The position numbers were made by a program, and so were the translations under genes. This document shows positions 27,526 to 38,045 of a stretch of DNA of 64,000 bases, piece by piece (position 1 is the first letter of the stretch; the number at the start of each line of letters is the position of its first letter). The stretch comes from an uncultured Ignatzschineria sp. (GTDB taxonomy: Bacteria > Pseudomonadota > Gammaproteobacteria > Cardiobacteriales > Wohlfahrtiimonadaceae): assembly GCA_945639195.1 (NCBI GenBank), contig CALZEE010000004.1, positions 124,001 through 188,000 on the forward strand, given 5' to 3'. Under the pieces are notes generated by a model that was not told the origin of the DNA, did no database searches, and saw only the letters and a program-made list of their open reading frames with translations.

Positions 27526-29580
27526 CTATTTTAAAGTCCTATATAGCCCTTTAAATTGATTTATTTTTCGCTGCAACCAATTTGTTTTGATCATATCTCT
27601 CGCAGAGAGTAATTCCTTCTCTTTAGCGACAGCCTCTAAAGTTGCCATTGTATTGGTTATTTTCCCGCTTTCTGGATCGAAATAAGTCGGATACACCAAT
27701 AATGTCCCGGCAATTAGTGCCGCTAATGAGAGTCTTGCTGTTCGGCGCGCTACCCTGTGGCGATCTGTCGTTAATCCCCATCCGGCATAAAAAGGTAAGC
27801 CATAACAGACAACACGCTTACCGCGCAATAACGCCTCAAAGCCTGAAAGCGATGTCATTGTATGTACTTCATCACACTCTGCGATTAATGCGAGGATATC
27901 TGTCTCCGGCATCACTTCATCAGCATATTGTAGCGCCGTTTCTAAAGGAATCACGCCCACACGATTGCCACTCACGACATCCGGATGCGGCTTATAGATA
28001 ATATAGGCATTCGGGTTTGAATCACGCGCAGCTTTTAACAGATCTAAATTCGTACGGATATCCACCGTGCCTGTTTGGATAGAGGCATCATCCTCTACTT
28101 GCCCTGGCACGAGTATTACCGATTGTCCGGCATTGTGGCGCGCCAATGTAACATTCGCCTGCCCCACGTTATACTTTCCAATTCGTTTCTCGACTAAAGC
28201 CGTTTGCACTTTTGTCGCTTCTTGCAATAACGAGGCGCTAAAGTCATTCGTATTTAATATTACTTCTAACCGCGATGGCTTTGAGGCATCAAAGTAAATC
28301 CCCAAATCATCTATCACTAAAGAACGCGGCGGCACTAAGTTAGAACCCAGCCCCACAGAACGGATAAAACCATCTTCCATTCGTAACAGCGGCAACGCTT
28401 GTGCCGTAGCCCAATCTGCTAATGCCGGGAATTTCTTGCCCCATAAGAGTAAACGCACATCCGAAACGGTAGATGTGGCTTGTTGCTTGAGATACGCTTG
28501 TTGTAAATCTGCCGGCGTTTTAAAGAAGCGGACGCGATTATGCATCGTCTTTAAAAATGGCATCATAATCCGGCGCTTCCAGAAGGAGAGCCCCACGCAC
28601 CAAATCTCGCCTTGCAATAACTGCTCCCGGCGTTTCATCATTACCAAGTATTCAATGACGTCAAAAATCGTCCCGCGCTGCTGAGTAAAAGGATTAATAT
28701 ACCGGCAATATTGTAAGTAACCGGCGGTAAACAATTCGAGTAAGGTCGCTTCTCTTCGTCTTCCTGCATCTTTAAGCCCGGCAATGCCGGCATGTCTATC
28801 ATCCGTTAAGCCCCATCCGGCGTACCAAGGCAGCCCAAAAGTCACTACTTCTTTGCCCAGCATCAATGCCTCAAAGCCCATTTGCGAGGTAGCGACATAC
28901 ACTTTATCCATCTTTTCTAAGAGTGATAAGGGGTGAATATCCTCACTCAAAAGATGAATCCCTGCCGTCTGTAAAAAGTCCGTTAAGTGCCCTTGCTTCT
29001 TGCCCGTTAAAACATCCGGATGAATCTTCACCCACAGCTCTGCGCCGGGGTTTTCTGCCTGTGCGCTCTGCATCATCAGCGTAAACGTCTCTAAAGTTAC
29101 GCCGCCATACTTAAGCGACATATCCCCAAAGGTCTGGTCTATCACCAATACTTGCTTTTTCGCTGTATCCATCTGCAAATGCGAAGGCCAGCCTTCTGTA
29201 ACGTGATTATATTTAGAGAGCTTATTCCCCACTACTAAATCTAGTGCCGCAGCCCCATCCGCTAATTGCGGCGCAATGCCGGCATTATCTAGAATCAGTT
29301 TTTCTAATTTAGAGGGTTTTGTCGCATCATAATAAATCCCATAATCATCCACCACCAGAGAAAGCGGCTCGTCGCCATTCACGCCGAGCCCCATAGAACG
29401 GAGGAAGCCATCTTCTAAAGAGAGATAGGGGAAATGATTTTTATGCGCAAAGTCGCGTGCTCGCGCCGTATTGGTCTTATTCCCCCAACCAAGCACACTT
29501 TCTTGGAACGCAAAGTCATCCCCTAATACCGTACGTATTAGGGGGAGTTTTTTCTTAATGCCGTGGGAGAATGTTTTCAT
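27526..29580 (-). CDS. kpsC: capsule beta-Kdo transferase KpsC
   Basis: A 684-residue cytoplasmic protein made of two homologous glycosyltransferase modules. The repeated signature is LSLEDGFLRSMGLG / LVVDDYGIYYDATKPSKLE in the first half (about 53-95) and LRMEDGFIRSVGLG / LVIDDLGIYFDASKPSRLE in the second (about 400-440). KpsC alternately adds beta-linked Kdo residues to build the poly-Kdo linker joining group 2 capsules to lysophosphatidylglycerol, following KpsS. Length matches the family. Its G+C content is nearer the housekeeping genes than its neighbours, and several CCGGCA words occur in it. It lies 88 bases after the ATP-grasp gene. Confidence 0.95.
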   Translation of the reverse strand: MKTFSHGIKKKLPLIRTVLGDDFAFQESVLGWGNKTNTARARDFAHKNHFPYLSLEDGFLRSMGLGVNGDEPLSLVVDDYGIYYDATKPSKLEKLILDNAGIAPQLADGAAALDLVVGNKLSKYNHVTEGWPSHLQMDTAKKQVLVIDQTFGDMSLKYGGVTLETFTLMMQSAQAENPGAELWVKIHPDVLTGKKQGHLTDFLQTAGIHLLSEDIHPLSLLEKMDKVYVATSQMGFEALMLGKEVVTFGLPWYAGWGLTDDRHAGIAGLKDAGRRREATLLELFTAGYLQYCRYINPFTQQRGTIFDVIEYLVMMKRREQLLQGEIWCVGLSFWKRRIMMPFLKTMHNRVRFFKTPADLQQAYLKQQATSTVSDVRLLLWGKKFPALADWATAQALPLLRMEDGFIRSVGLGSNLVPPRSLVIDDLGIYFDASKPSRLEVILNTNDFSASLLQEATKVQTALVEKRIGKYNVGQANVTLARHNAGQSVILVPGQVEDDASIQTGTVDIRTNLDLLKAARDSNPNAYIIYKPHPDVVSGNRVGVIPLETALQYADEVMPETDILALIAECDEVHTMTSLSGFEALLRGKRVVCYGLPFYAGWGLTTDRHRVARRTARLSLAALIAGTLLVYPTYFDPESGKITNTMATLEAVAKEKELLSARDMIKTNWLQRKINQFKGLYRTLK

Positions 29581-29668
29581 GAACTAAGCCTGCTTTACTA
29601 AAAATATACTTCTCAATATTACGCTGTCATACCGCCAAGATACATCATTAAAAGCGATTCATTTAGGT

Positions 29669-32008
29669 CTAAATTAATATTTCAAAACTATTTTTTTGAT
29701 CCCGCAACTCATTATCATTTATTAAATCCCAGGTAATAGTATCAACCTTTGCACCTGCGGGACCAGAATAACTTTTAAGAATAATATCTTCCAACATAGA
29801 CTGAGGACCCGTTATAATTGCTTCTAGACAATTTAAACTATCTTTATTTCTAACATAACCAGTTATAGAACGAAAATCACAGATATCCTTAAACCATTGC
29901 CTAAAGCCTACTCCTTGTACCTGTCCTTTAATATTGAGCTTATAGTTAATTTTATTTATTTTTATATCTTTGAAAATAGATTCTAAAAAGATTTTTCCAA
30001 TATTTCGAGGATACCCCTTACTTGGAAATAACTGTACACCAAAATCAGGATTAGTATTTATTTCTATAATTGCCCATTTTTGAGCATCGGGAGACTTGGC
30101 AATATCCTCCATCATAATATCTAACCCCACATGATAAGCATCGGCCATAATTTCTCTTGCCTTTACAGATATAGGAATCCAGTCCGGATGAATATCGTCT
30201 GTACGGTCTATAATATCCCCCCCAGCTCCGGCATTAGCAACTTCAGATAATTGAACTTTTTCACCCTTTGCTGGAATGCTTTCAGAAGTAAGACCTCTTT
30301 TTAATAAAAACGTGTCTGTTGTATCGGTAATCTTAATCGGATATCCCTTCAAGAAGACATTATGCTTTCTCTGTTGGTTCTTTTGATCTACAAGTGCCGA
30401 AATAGTATTTTGCCCATCTCCGATAACATGCGCAGCCACTCGCTGAGATACTGCACAAACATTATTTTGAATAACAACAATCCTATAGTCATCACCTTGC
30501 AACTGCTCTTCGACAAGTATTTTTTTGCTCCGCATAACCTCACAAATACCCCATGCTTTATCAAATTCTAATTTCGTCGTAATATCTGTAGATACGCCCT
30601 TTCCGCCCTCTCTATCAAGGGGTTTAAGCACTAATCTTCCTCCATTCCGACAATGAAGCTCAACCTTACTCCAAGCATCCTCTAAAGCATCAATACTAAA
30701 AACAAGTCCTTTTGGTGTATTTATATTAAATTTTTCTAAAATTCTTTTTGTTAAAAACTTATCTTTAGTTACTTCCCGTGCAGCTACAGTTGTATTTTGT
30801 GACATTCCACCCATAAAAAAACATTTTTGATTAGTCTCGGGATTAATTATTTGGATACAACCTTTATCCAATTCTCGTACTATCAGTCCTAGTTGATAGG
30901 CAGATTCCTTTAAAGTATAAATCTGATTTGTTTTTTTTAAATGAGAGTTATTATATATTTCAGGATTTATGAAACTAGGAACGCTTTTTATCGATCTATC
31001 AAAATCAGATTTCGGAAATAGCTTTAAAGCATACTGTGCTACTTTCTCACTATTGGATATTGATGAAAAGAAATCTTTGAGGTCTGCTTTACTTTGCCTG
31101 AAAGCACTTATTATAAAACTAGGATCATCTATCCCATTATTTATATCCTCACTAAAACAATCTACTTCCAAAAAATGATTCGAAACAAGTAATCCATTTA
31201 AATGATCGCCCAATCTTTGAAATTTATCCTTCACTAAGTCAGTTAAGTCAAAATACATTGAGCCATATTTAGTTTGCAAGCTGTCCTTTAACTTTACAAC
31301 TTCCCCTCTCATAGGAGTTACAGATAAATCCAAGTCTTTTTTTATTTTCAATAAAGGATTGTTTTTGTACAATATATTTTTACTTCTCCAAATACTTAAA
31401 GAAGAAATTAAAGCACCCAACGTCTGATCCCCATCCCCCACTACGTAGGCAGGAACAACACCATAAACACCTAAAATCTCGGCGCCATGGATGAATATTT
31501 TAAATGCATCCCCTCTTTGGCTTTGCTCAATCGTAATTACTCGGCTTTTCTTTGCCAACTTAACCCAGCTCTCATCAAACTGATTCAAATTATCCAAATA
31601 ACGTACAGCGTCTAATGCTAATGAGTTTGTAGTTGTCATAGTGACTTGACCTAGCTTTAATAACGCCTTAAAGAACTTTATCGCCTTATCTTTATGAGCT
31701 ACATTAAAAGTTTTTCGATATATAAAAGGATACTTTAATTCAGAAAAAACACTAAACCTACCTGTGTCTTTTAGCTCATGATCAATATTCTTCAAACCTA
31801 ACATGGAACTATTTGTTAATGATAATGAAAGTTTTGAACTATTAATCAAAGTGCAATCGTTAATAATATTAATATCCTTTATATAATTAAAGGTGTTTAC
31901 ATTAATCATTTTCAAAACATGATCTATTGATTCTATTGAAAAATCATTACTAACATTCCGGGCATTCTTTACATACAAAAAATCATTTCTCACATTCTGC
32001 ACTAACAT
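29669..32008 (-). CDS. ATP-grasp ligase fused to an acylphosphatase domain
   Basis: A 779-residue multidomain protein. Residues about 420-680 are an ATP-grasp domain of the cyanophycin synthetase/glutathione-synthetase kind: GGRLVLKPLDREGGKGV, ILVEEQLQGDDYRIVV, HVIGDGQNTISALVD and the metal-binding IIEINTNPDFG. The N-terminal third repeats part of this pattern in decayed form (SRVITIEQSQRGDAFKIF, YVVGDGDQTLGALISSL), suggesting an ancient duplicate half. Residues about 686-779 are an acylphosphatase domain with VQGVGFR and GYVRN, both catalytic residues present. ATP-grasp enzymes make acyl-phosphate intermediates, so the fused domain may hydrolyse misformed ones. Likely joins an amino acid to a sugar carboxylate or to another amino acid; substrate unknown. 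Confidence 0.82.
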   Translation of the reverse strand: MLVQNVRNDFLYVKNARNVSNDFSIESIDHVLKMINVNTFNYIKDINIINDCTLINSSKLSLSLTNSSMLGLKNIDHELKDTGRFSVFSELKYPFIYRKTFNVAHKDKAIKFFKALLKLGQVTMTTTNSLALDAVRYLDNLNQFDESWVKLAKKSRVITIEQSQRGDAFKIFIHGAEILGVYGVVPAYVVGDGDQTLGALISSLSIWRSKNILYKNNPLLKIKKDLDLSVTPMRGEVVKLKDSLQTKYGSMYFDLTDLVKDKFQRLGDHLNGLLVSNHFLEVDCFSEDINNGIDDPSFIISAFRQSKADLKDFFSSISNSEKVAQYALKLFPKSDFDRSIKSVPSFINPEIYNNSHLKKTNQIYTLKESAYQLGLIVRELDKGCIQIINPETNQKCFFMGGMSQNTTVAAREVTKDKFLTKRILEKFNINTPKGLVFSIDALEDAWSKVELHCRNGGRLVLKPLDREGGKGVSTDITTKLEFDKAWGICEVMRSKKILVEEQLQGDDYRIVVIQNNVCAVSQRVAAHVIGDGQNTISALVDQKNQQRKHNVFLKGYPIKITDTTDTFLLKRGLTSESIPAKGEKVQLSEVANAGAGGDIIDRTDDIHPDWIPISVKAREIMADAYHVGLDIMMEDIAKSPDAQKWAIIEINTNPDFGVQLFPSKGYPRNIGKIFLESIFKDIKINKINYKLNIKGQVQGVGFRQWFKDICDFRSITGYVRNKDSLNCLEAIITGPQSMLEDIILKSYSGPAGAKVDTITWDLINDNELRDQKNSFEILI

Positions 32009-32052
32009 ATTCTAATTCCTTTTTGCATGCCTGTATTTATTGCAGCCTTAAG

Positions 32053-33042
32053 TTATTTAATACCATTCATTTTTTTGACAACGGCAGCTTCGGTTTTTTC
32101 AGTTTTTATATAATTATCAAAAGTTTTCCCCGTGGCTACATCATATGCCAACTCAATTGTTGCATTCATAAAGATTTCGCCTAGATTTGTGTCCCACTCA
32201 TTACTAAATTTCCTATATCCACTAGGTGATGGAGTAAACTCACCAATATAATATTCATCATTACAAACCAGGAAATCAATACGGACAAATGGAGATGGAA
32301 CCTGCAAACTTAATTCTTCTGCAATTTTTTGTAGCTTTTCTATTCCATCTCTATTTCCCTTATAAAGACTATTAGAATACTTACCCACGTCAACATAGTT
32401 CAAATCTGAATCATACCAACAACGCTGAATCGCAGGTACTCTTTCAGTTTGTAAAACTAAGCCTGTTTTTCCATAAAAACAATAGAACTTAATATCTTTA
32501 GCCAAATCTCCCGCCTCTGTTAATAACTCTTCAACCATCCATAAATCACGCTTCACCAATTGGTCGGCTAGCATTTTTCTCGCATGATTTTTTGCATCAT
32601 TAGCAGTGCTATATCGTATATTTTTATTCAAATAAACAATATTATCAGTATCATAAGAAACAAAAACACCTTTACTAGAATGTTCGTACATTGGTTTTAT
32701 TACAGAGTTTCTTACAAACTTTATTTCTTCAATAGATACACCAGCCTGAAGAATCTTAGGAACCTTAAAACCACATCTGCTGGCAAAATTATAACCAACC
32801 AATTTATTATCTAAAATAAATGTTGGGAACCTTTGTTTTTTTGCTTTTCTAATCAGAGTTGCCCTAGAATTTAATAAATCTAAACTCCTACTAAAAGATA
32901 AAGATCTAATATTTAAATTTGAACGAACGAAATTATCGTCAATGTTAATCTCAAGTTTCACCTTACAGTCTTCCTTTTTTAAAGATAAAAATATTGCAGC
33001 TCTAATAAATAACAATAATATCAATACATTATTTATTGACAC
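32053..33042 (-). CDS. TupA-like ATP-grasp protein
   Basis: About 329 residues resembling the TupA-like ATP-grasp group found in surface-polysaccharide loci. It has a KLVGYNFASRCGFKVPKIL entry helix, VIKPMYEHSSKGVF as the ATP-contact strand-loop, DLWMVEELL as the adenine hinge, and the metal-ligand ends VRIDFLV and YIGEFTPSPSG. TupA itself works on teichuronopeptide, linking amino acids to uronic acid. The GTG start overlaps the stop codon of the acetyltransferase gene by one base, and the first 25 residues are hydrophobic, so a later start is possible but no ATG offers one. It is the second ATP-grasp of the locus. Confidence 0.75.
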   Translation of the reverse strand: MSINNVLILLLFIRAAIFLSLKKEDCKVKLEINIDDNFVRSNLNIRSLSFSRSLDLLNSRATLIRKAKKQRFPTFILDNKLVGYNFASRCGFKVPKILQAGVSIEEIKFVRNSVIKPMYEHSSKGVFVSYDTDNIVYLNKNIRYSTANDAKNHARKMLADQLVKRDLWMVEELLTEAGDLAKDIKFYCFYGKTGLVLQTERVPAIQRCWYDSDLNYVDVGKYSNSLYKGNRDGIEKLQKIAEELSLQVPSPFVRIDFLVCNDEYYIGEFTPSPSGYRKFSNEWDTNLGEIFMNATIELAYDVATGKTFDNYIKTEKTEAAVVKKMNGIK

Positions 33043-34214
33043 TAAATTTTAGTATAAGTATAAAAATATTCCCAACCTTTCAAATGGGGTTGCCATGATA
33101 TTTTATCTGAAGCAGATGAGCTTAAATATAGCTCTTTATGCGTCACAAAAAAGCCAACCTTGCCCTCAAAAAATATCTTGTAAGATAATTCAGAATATGC
33201 ATTTTTAACAGATACTTTCAAAGTAGAGTCTATATCTAAAAATCCAACTCCCTTTATATAAAAATATCGGCTATTATCTTTAGCGACAAACAATTCAACT
33301 TTCAATTTGTTATCTAATAGCTCTTTAGACTTAATAATTTTTTTTAAGGCAATATCGAAATACAAAATATTTCCATGACTATCAATAACATGATTCATTA
33401 AAGCTTCTTGAGTTACCCCATATTTATACAAATATGGGTAAAACTTTTTCACGTCTAACTTTCGTAAATTATTTTTATATTTTAAAAACTGTTCAAGAAA
33501 CAAATCAGGATTCGAGAAACTTAATCCTTCTCGGTAAATATCGCCTAACTCATAATTCCACCATTGTATTTCATTAAATCCCGCAACAATATCTGGCTCA
33601 AATCGATATTTTCTGTGTTTAGCAGGTATCCCCGCAACAACAGAATAAGGTAAAACATCTCTCGTAACTATGCTATCACTCGCAATAACAGCACCATCAC
33701 CGATTGTTACCCCTCCGGTTATAGTCACATTAGAGCCTATCCACACATCATTCCCAATAAATATAGGAGACTTTTGCGGCTGAGGTGTTTCTACTCTATT
33801 TTTATTAATACTGCCATATTGTTCTTCATATCGAGCAAAATACGATGCTACATTTTCTCTAGAAAAATTAAAAACTGCCGAGTTCATACATGCAGCATCA
33901 ATAGGATGCCTAAAACCCATAGGTTTTAGGCCTGTTGCTAAACTAACATATCTCCCAACGTGACTACCAAGTGGCAAAGATGATGCTAAAGATGAAAAAC
34001 TTCCTGATGAAAAAAGTTGTAATCCACTAGCAAATGTAGAGAACTCTTCGATACAAGTATCTCTAGAAAAACTGATTGAATCGCCAATTTTAAACCTGTT
34101 GTTATAGGTATATTTTTCATTGCGTTTCATACCTGATCGATTTTGAAAAATATTCAAAGCTTTTAACATTGATAAAAAGTCTGCGTCCACTTGTATTTTA
34201 TCAATTTGAATCAT
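33042..34214 (-). CDS. CatB-type hexapeptide O-acetyltransferase with extra domain
   Basis: A 390-residue protein whose middle (about 60-215) is a left-handed beta-helix acyltransferase of the CatB/xenobiotic type: [39 protein letters not shown] and the closing [16 protein letters not shown]. The catalytic His is likely in the GFRHPIDAA region before the helix. About 170 C-terminal residues are beyond the normal CatB length and are not recognised. Probably O-acetylates the capsule using acetyl-CoA in the cytoplasm. It is co-transcribed with the GT2 gene (82-base gap) and the TupA-like gene (overlap). Confidence 0.83.
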   Translation of the reverse strand: MIQIDKIQVDADFLSMLKALNIFQNRSGMKRNEKYTYNNRFKIGDSISFSRDTCIEEFSTFASGLQLFSSGSFSSLASSLPLGSHVGRYVSLATGLKPMGFRHPIDAACMNSAVFNFSRENVASYFARYEEQYGSINKNRVETPQPQKSPIFIGNDVWIGSNVTITGGVTIGDGAVIASDSIVTRDVLPYSVVAGIPAKHRKYRFEPDIVAGFNEIQWWNYELGDIYREGLSFSNPDLFLEQFLKYKNNLRKLDVKKFYPYLYKYGVTQEALMNHVIDSHGNILYFDIALKKIIKSKELLDNKLKVELFVAKDNSRYFYIKGVGFLDIDSTLKVSVKNAYSELSYKIFFEGKVGFFVTHKELYLSSSASDKISWQPHLKGWEYFYTYTKI

Positions 34215-34296
34215 ATCCTTCCTTTAATAATATTTTCTACAAAATTAATATGTATCGAAAATTACTGAACCCTATAAACGCATACAGCCTTTGTTC

Positions 34297-35607
34297 TTAT
34301 CTTTTGTCATTTGACAAATCAAAAAACATATTAAAATCTCTTTGCCTAATAGAATCCAAGTACTTATGAAAATTGTTATATATTTTTTTTTCGTCTAAAG
34401 AATAGTTTTTCTGATCTATAAAAAGCAACACATCGAAAAAATATTTTTCTCGACTAGCTAGACTATAGCGTTTTGTTTTACAAACCTTAATTAGCCTTTC
34501 TATTAATTTTATTGTCCAACCATTAAATAACTCATTTCTATATTCCAAATCATAAGATGATGCAAAAATATAGCTATATCCAATTAAATACACAAATGCA
34601 TCTAGCTCTAAGTTAACTAAGTGCTGAGTTAGATGCTCACCATCATGCCTCGTTAAATATATATAATCTTGATCGGCTAAAATAGATACTTTATTTGTTA
34701 AAGATAGCGCTTGTAAACATAACAGTTGATCCTCTCTTAGAACAAGTGCAGGATTAAATAATATGCTGTTTTTTAACAAAAAGGCTCTACGAAAATATTT
34801 ACATGGGGAAAAAGATCGAAATAGATGGTTCTTCGTAATGTTTGCTCGCTTAACATTACCTTTTTTGAATGCTCTGACAGGAACTCCTCGAGGATATTCA
34901 TCATCAGATCCCATTTTTAAATAAACTATGTCACTATTATTCTCTTCAGCAAACACCAACGCATTTTCTAAACATTCATGAGATATATAATCATCGGAAT
35001 CTAAAAAAAAGAGAAATCTTCCCTTTGAAATTTTTATTCCATCATTTCTTGGCGCTGAAGCATTACCTGATCCAACTGGACGCTCTAAAATTTTATAATT
35101 CACATCAGGTGAAATATTATCTCTAATAACAGAAATTGTGTTATCAGTAGATTTATCATCAATAAATACAACTTCAAAATCGTTATTGTCTAAAGTTTGA
35201 TTATTTAATGATGATATACATTTCAATATTAATTTCTCTCGGTTATAGACCGGGATAATTACAGACACTCTATACTTATATTCTTTATCAATTGTCTTAA
35301 ATATTTCATCTATGATCGCTAAAAAAAGATCAATTTCAAAAAGACTACTTAATGTCAATAGTTTTATTTTTTTAGATATAGAGTCTTTTTTCCATAAAAA
35401 AATAATATCATCATTCCTCTCAACTAGAAAAATATTAATTTTTCCAGAATCGAGTAAGATAAAATCAAATGCAAAACTTACATTCTTATATGTAAAATCT
35501 AATACACTACATTTGTTCTTAAATATCCAGCTTTTATATAAAAAATGTTTGTATTCAGTATTTAATATGACATTTTCTAAATGACCCGTTAAATCAGTAT
35601 AGTTCAT
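34297..35607 (-). CDS. GT2 family glycosyltransferase
   Basis: A 436-residue protein. An N-terminal stretch of about 110 residues without known motif precedes a GT-A domain: RVSVIIPVYNREKLILKCI, VVFIDDKSTDNTISV, APRNDGIKISKG and the metal-binding FLDSDDYIS. The region after it (REDQLLCLQA) matches the ED acceptor-site motif of inverting GT2 enzymes. It probably transfers one sugar of the capsule repeat. Strongly AT-rich. Lies 54 bases after the second TagF-like gene on the same strand. Donor sugar unknown. Confidence 0.87.
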   Translation of the reverse strand: MNYTDLTGHLENVILNTEYKHFLYKSWIFKNKCSVLDFTYKNVSFAFDFILLDSGKINIFLVERNDDIIFLWKKDSISKKIKLLTLSSLFEIDLFLAIIDEIFKTIDKEYKYRVSVIIPVYNREKLILKCISSLNNQTLDNNDFEVVFIDDKSTDNTISVIRDNISPDVNYKILERPVGSGNASAPRNDGIKISKGRFLFFLDSDDYISHECLENALVFAEENNSDIVYLKMGSDDEYPRGVPVRAFKKGNVKRANITKNHLFRSFSPCKYFRRAFLLKNSILFNPALVLREDQLLCLQALSLTNKVSILADQDYIYLTRHDGEHLTQHLVNLELDAFVYLIGYSYIFASSYDLEYRNELFNGWTIKLIERLIKVCKTKRYSLASREKYFFDVLLFIDQKNYSLDEKKIYNNFHKYLDSIRQRDFNMFFDLSNDKR

Positions 35608-35661
35608 AATATTAATTTTCTTTAATCACCCATTAAGATATTTATAAAGTAATGATAAACC

Positions 35662-36924
35662 TTATAGCTCGTCAAATAGCCTTGATGTATATTTCAAGCT
35701 TTTTTGATCCCCGATAGATTGCAATTGTTCGACAAACTTATTATTTAAAGTTTCTTCAAAACCAATAAAATAATCAATAGCCTCTAATCTTTTTTCTGCT
35801 AAATAATCATCGCCATTTAAAACCTGCTCCATTTTCTCTAAAAGCTCTTCAACACTTGAAAATGTATAGCAATAGTCCTCATAAGTCATATCACTAGAAG
35901 CTATTTTAATAACTCTATCTGATGGTATATATACAAAAATAGGAGCATTTGCAGCCAAACATTCTGAAACAACCCCTGAAATATCGCATATAAAAATATT
36001 ATTTTTAGGAATTTCCGTTCCCAGATCAGTTGCCGCATCCAAGACAGTAGCGCTCAAGTTATCTTCTTGGATCATGATGTTTGTTAATTGATTAATACTC
36101 AATAATGCTGAATTTCTATTCCCTGTAAACGGATGATATTTTACAGAAATAGGTATATTCATTAAGGATTGTAATTCTCTAATAATGACACCAGACAAGT
36201 GTATTGAAGAATAGTTAGTTTCTTCGATAACCCCTTCCCAAGTAGGTAAATACAAAATATTAAAATCCAGTCGTGTTTTCCAATTAACTTGACTCGCTGT
36301 TAACACTTTATTTAAATTAGGCCTACCCACCTTTAAAAAGGTTAAATGATTAGTTTTAAAATCACTATTTTTAAACCTATCAATATGCGCTTGACCAGCA
36401 GTCCATATCTCATCAAAAAGCCTTAAAGCCTTATGTGCACTAGAAGCCTTATCGCTATCGCCATGACCAATAAAAACATGATTTAAGTGATTAAATCTTA
36501 CTAAATGAATATTATTACCTGTACTAGATGGATAAAGAACATATTTTGTATCTGGTAATAGTTTTATAAGTTCTTCGACATCAATAACTCGCTTTGCATA
36601 GGCAACAGAAATCCATGGATACTCTCTTTTAACCCAATTATAGAACGGTTCATTTCTAACTAAAATCACAAAATTCACATTTGCTCTAATTAATGTAGGC
36701 AACCATAATCTCAAATGATTTGCCCCACCATTCAATGATTCACCTGAATGCAATATATAATGAATTGGTTTATAAAAATTCACATGTGTTAAGTCTAAAT
36801 TAGAAGCACTTTTTTTGGCAGGTACTTTTTGGGGTGCTTTCCCAACTTTCTTATTACTCCGCTTAGCAAAAAAATCACTGAAAAACAGTGATGGATTTTT
36901 CATTAATTTTGAGAACTTACTCAT
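35662..36924 (-). CDS. TagF-like polyol-phosphate transferase (copy 2)
   Basis: A 420-residue protein with the CDP-glycerol glycerophosphotransferase pattern: HVFIGHGDSDKASSAH, FDEIWTAGQAHIDRF, ILYLPTWEGV, SVKYHPFTG and a late FICDISGVVSECLAANAP, which corresponds to the TDYSS region. The catalytic His residues of the GHGDSDK and KYHP segments are kept. Enzymes of this fold move glycerol- or ribitol-phosphate from the CDP form to a polymer. It overlaps the preceding paralogue by four bases (ATGA). With Bcs1 nearby, CDP-ribitol is the expected donor. A basic N-terminal segment of about 45 residues may bind the membrane. Confidence 0.83.
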   Translation of the reverse strand: MSKFSKLMKNPSLFFSDFFAKRSNKKVGKAPQKVPAKKSASNLDLTHVNFYKPIHYILHSGESLNGGANHLRLWLPTLIRANVNFVILVRNEPFYNWVKREYPWISVAYAKRVIDVEELIKLLPDTKYVLYPSSTGNNIHLVRFNHLNHVFIGHGDSDKASSAHKALRLFDEIWTAGQAHIDRFKNSDFKTNHLTFLKVGRPNLNKVLTASQVNWKTRLDFNILYLPTWEGVIEETNYSSIHLSGVIIRELQSLMNIPISVKYHPFTGNRNSALLSINQLTNIMIQEDNLSATVLDAATDLGTEIPKNNIFICDISGVVSECLAANAPIFVYIPSDRVIKIASSDMTYEDYCYTFSSVEELLEKMEQVLNGDDYLAEKRLEAIDYFIGFEETLNNKFVEQLQSIGDQKSLKYTSRLFDEL

Positions 36925-38045
36925 TTTACGTCTCCTAATCTTTCTAATCTTTGTCCTAATGGAATGGTTAACATATTCTGTAAGCTATAATCACAAAGCG
37001 CCTCTGAAAGATGATCTATTCCATGAGTTGTAGCTTCAATATTAATTTCTTTTTGATCCTGGGAAAGCTCTATCCCTAAAGCTTGATACCTTTCCAAGTA
37101 AAGCGTTGGAATATCTTGTCGCAAATACGCATCTCTATAAAAAGAGTGATAAGGAATTTTTTCATTAATGCATTGACTCTCCATAGCAGAGATATCTATT
37201 AATGCATGCTTAGCATCGAATTTACTTAAACTCGTGACAGCATTCATATTCATGAGCCTTAACTTCATCTTTTGAAGTAAGCTAAATCCGACATGATTAT
37301 GATGTAAATGGATTTGGATACCTCTCTTAGTCAACTGCTTTAATAGATTCAGTAATTTCTCTAAATAAAGCGATGACCTGTGTCCTAAATTAGGATGAGG
37401 CTGTATTACCAAGTCATTAACCTTAAGCTGATCCAACGCTTGAATAATCACGCTTTCTACTAAGAGGGGATTTTGTAGACTGGAGTAATTCTCACTCTCT
37501 AAGCCCCCTTCCCAAGTAGGTGCATAAAACAGTGCTGGCGTACCTTGTCCACTTTGGTCAAAACCGGTCTTCCCAATAAAGGTATCCCCCATCATAACTA
37601 AACGACCCGTTTCATAGTCATGCGCATCAAATAAGCCACTGTTATAGTATCGTTCTAAACTTAAGCGACCTGCCATTACAACATGATCATAAATACGAAT
37701 AATAGGCTTAATTGAGGACACTTTATTACTCTCACCATGCGTGATGAAGATATGCTTTAGTTTTCTATTCGCAACAACTCGGCAATTAGATTGTGCATTA
37801 AAGGCATAAAAGATAACCTGCCCCTCTAATACATCTAATTCCTTTGGCTTCATAAACGCAAAAGGAATGTTTTTTGCCGCAAAAATTGCGGCAAATTTTT
37901 TATGATATTGCTTATATTTTTTTAAGTAAATGATAGTATTTTCAGCACTAAAAACCCCTTGATCAAAAAATGATACAAGCTGTCTTGCTGTCCCTAATAT
38001 TTTACTATCTAGGTACAGTGCATAGGGATAGCGCTGCTTAATCAT
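36921..38045 (-). CDS. TagF-like polyol-phosphate transferase (copy 1)
   Basis: A 374-residue paralogue of the next gene, with HIFITHGESNKVSSIK, YDHVVMAGRLSLERY, LFYAPTWEGGLESENYSS, VIQPHPNLGHRSSLYLEKL and ALIDISAMESQCINEKIP. These match the successive motifs of CDP-glycerol/CDP-ribitol phosphotransferases. It overlaps bcs1 by four bases on one side and its paralogue by four on the other, so the three are translated together. Two such enzymes often divide the work into priming and polymerising. Which does which cannot be told here. Confidence 0.83.
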   Translation of the reverse strand: MIKQRYPYALYLDSKILGTARQLVSFFDQGVFSAENTIIYLKKYKQYHKKFAAIFAAKNIPFAFMKPKELDVLEGQVIFYAFNAQSNCRVVANRKLKHIFITHGESNKVSSIKPIIRIYDHVVMAGRLSLERYYNSGLFDAHDYETGRLVMMGDTFIGKTGFDQSGQGTPALFYAPTWEGGLESENYSSLQNPLLVESVIIQALDQLKVNDLVIQPHPNLGHRSSLYLEKLLNLLKQLTKRGIQIHLHHNHVGFSLLQKMKLRLMNMNAVTSLSKFDAKHALIDISAMESQCINEKIPYHSFYRDAYLRQDIPTLYLERYQALGIELSQDQKEINIEATTHGIDHLSEALCDYSLQNMLTIPLGQRLERLGDVK

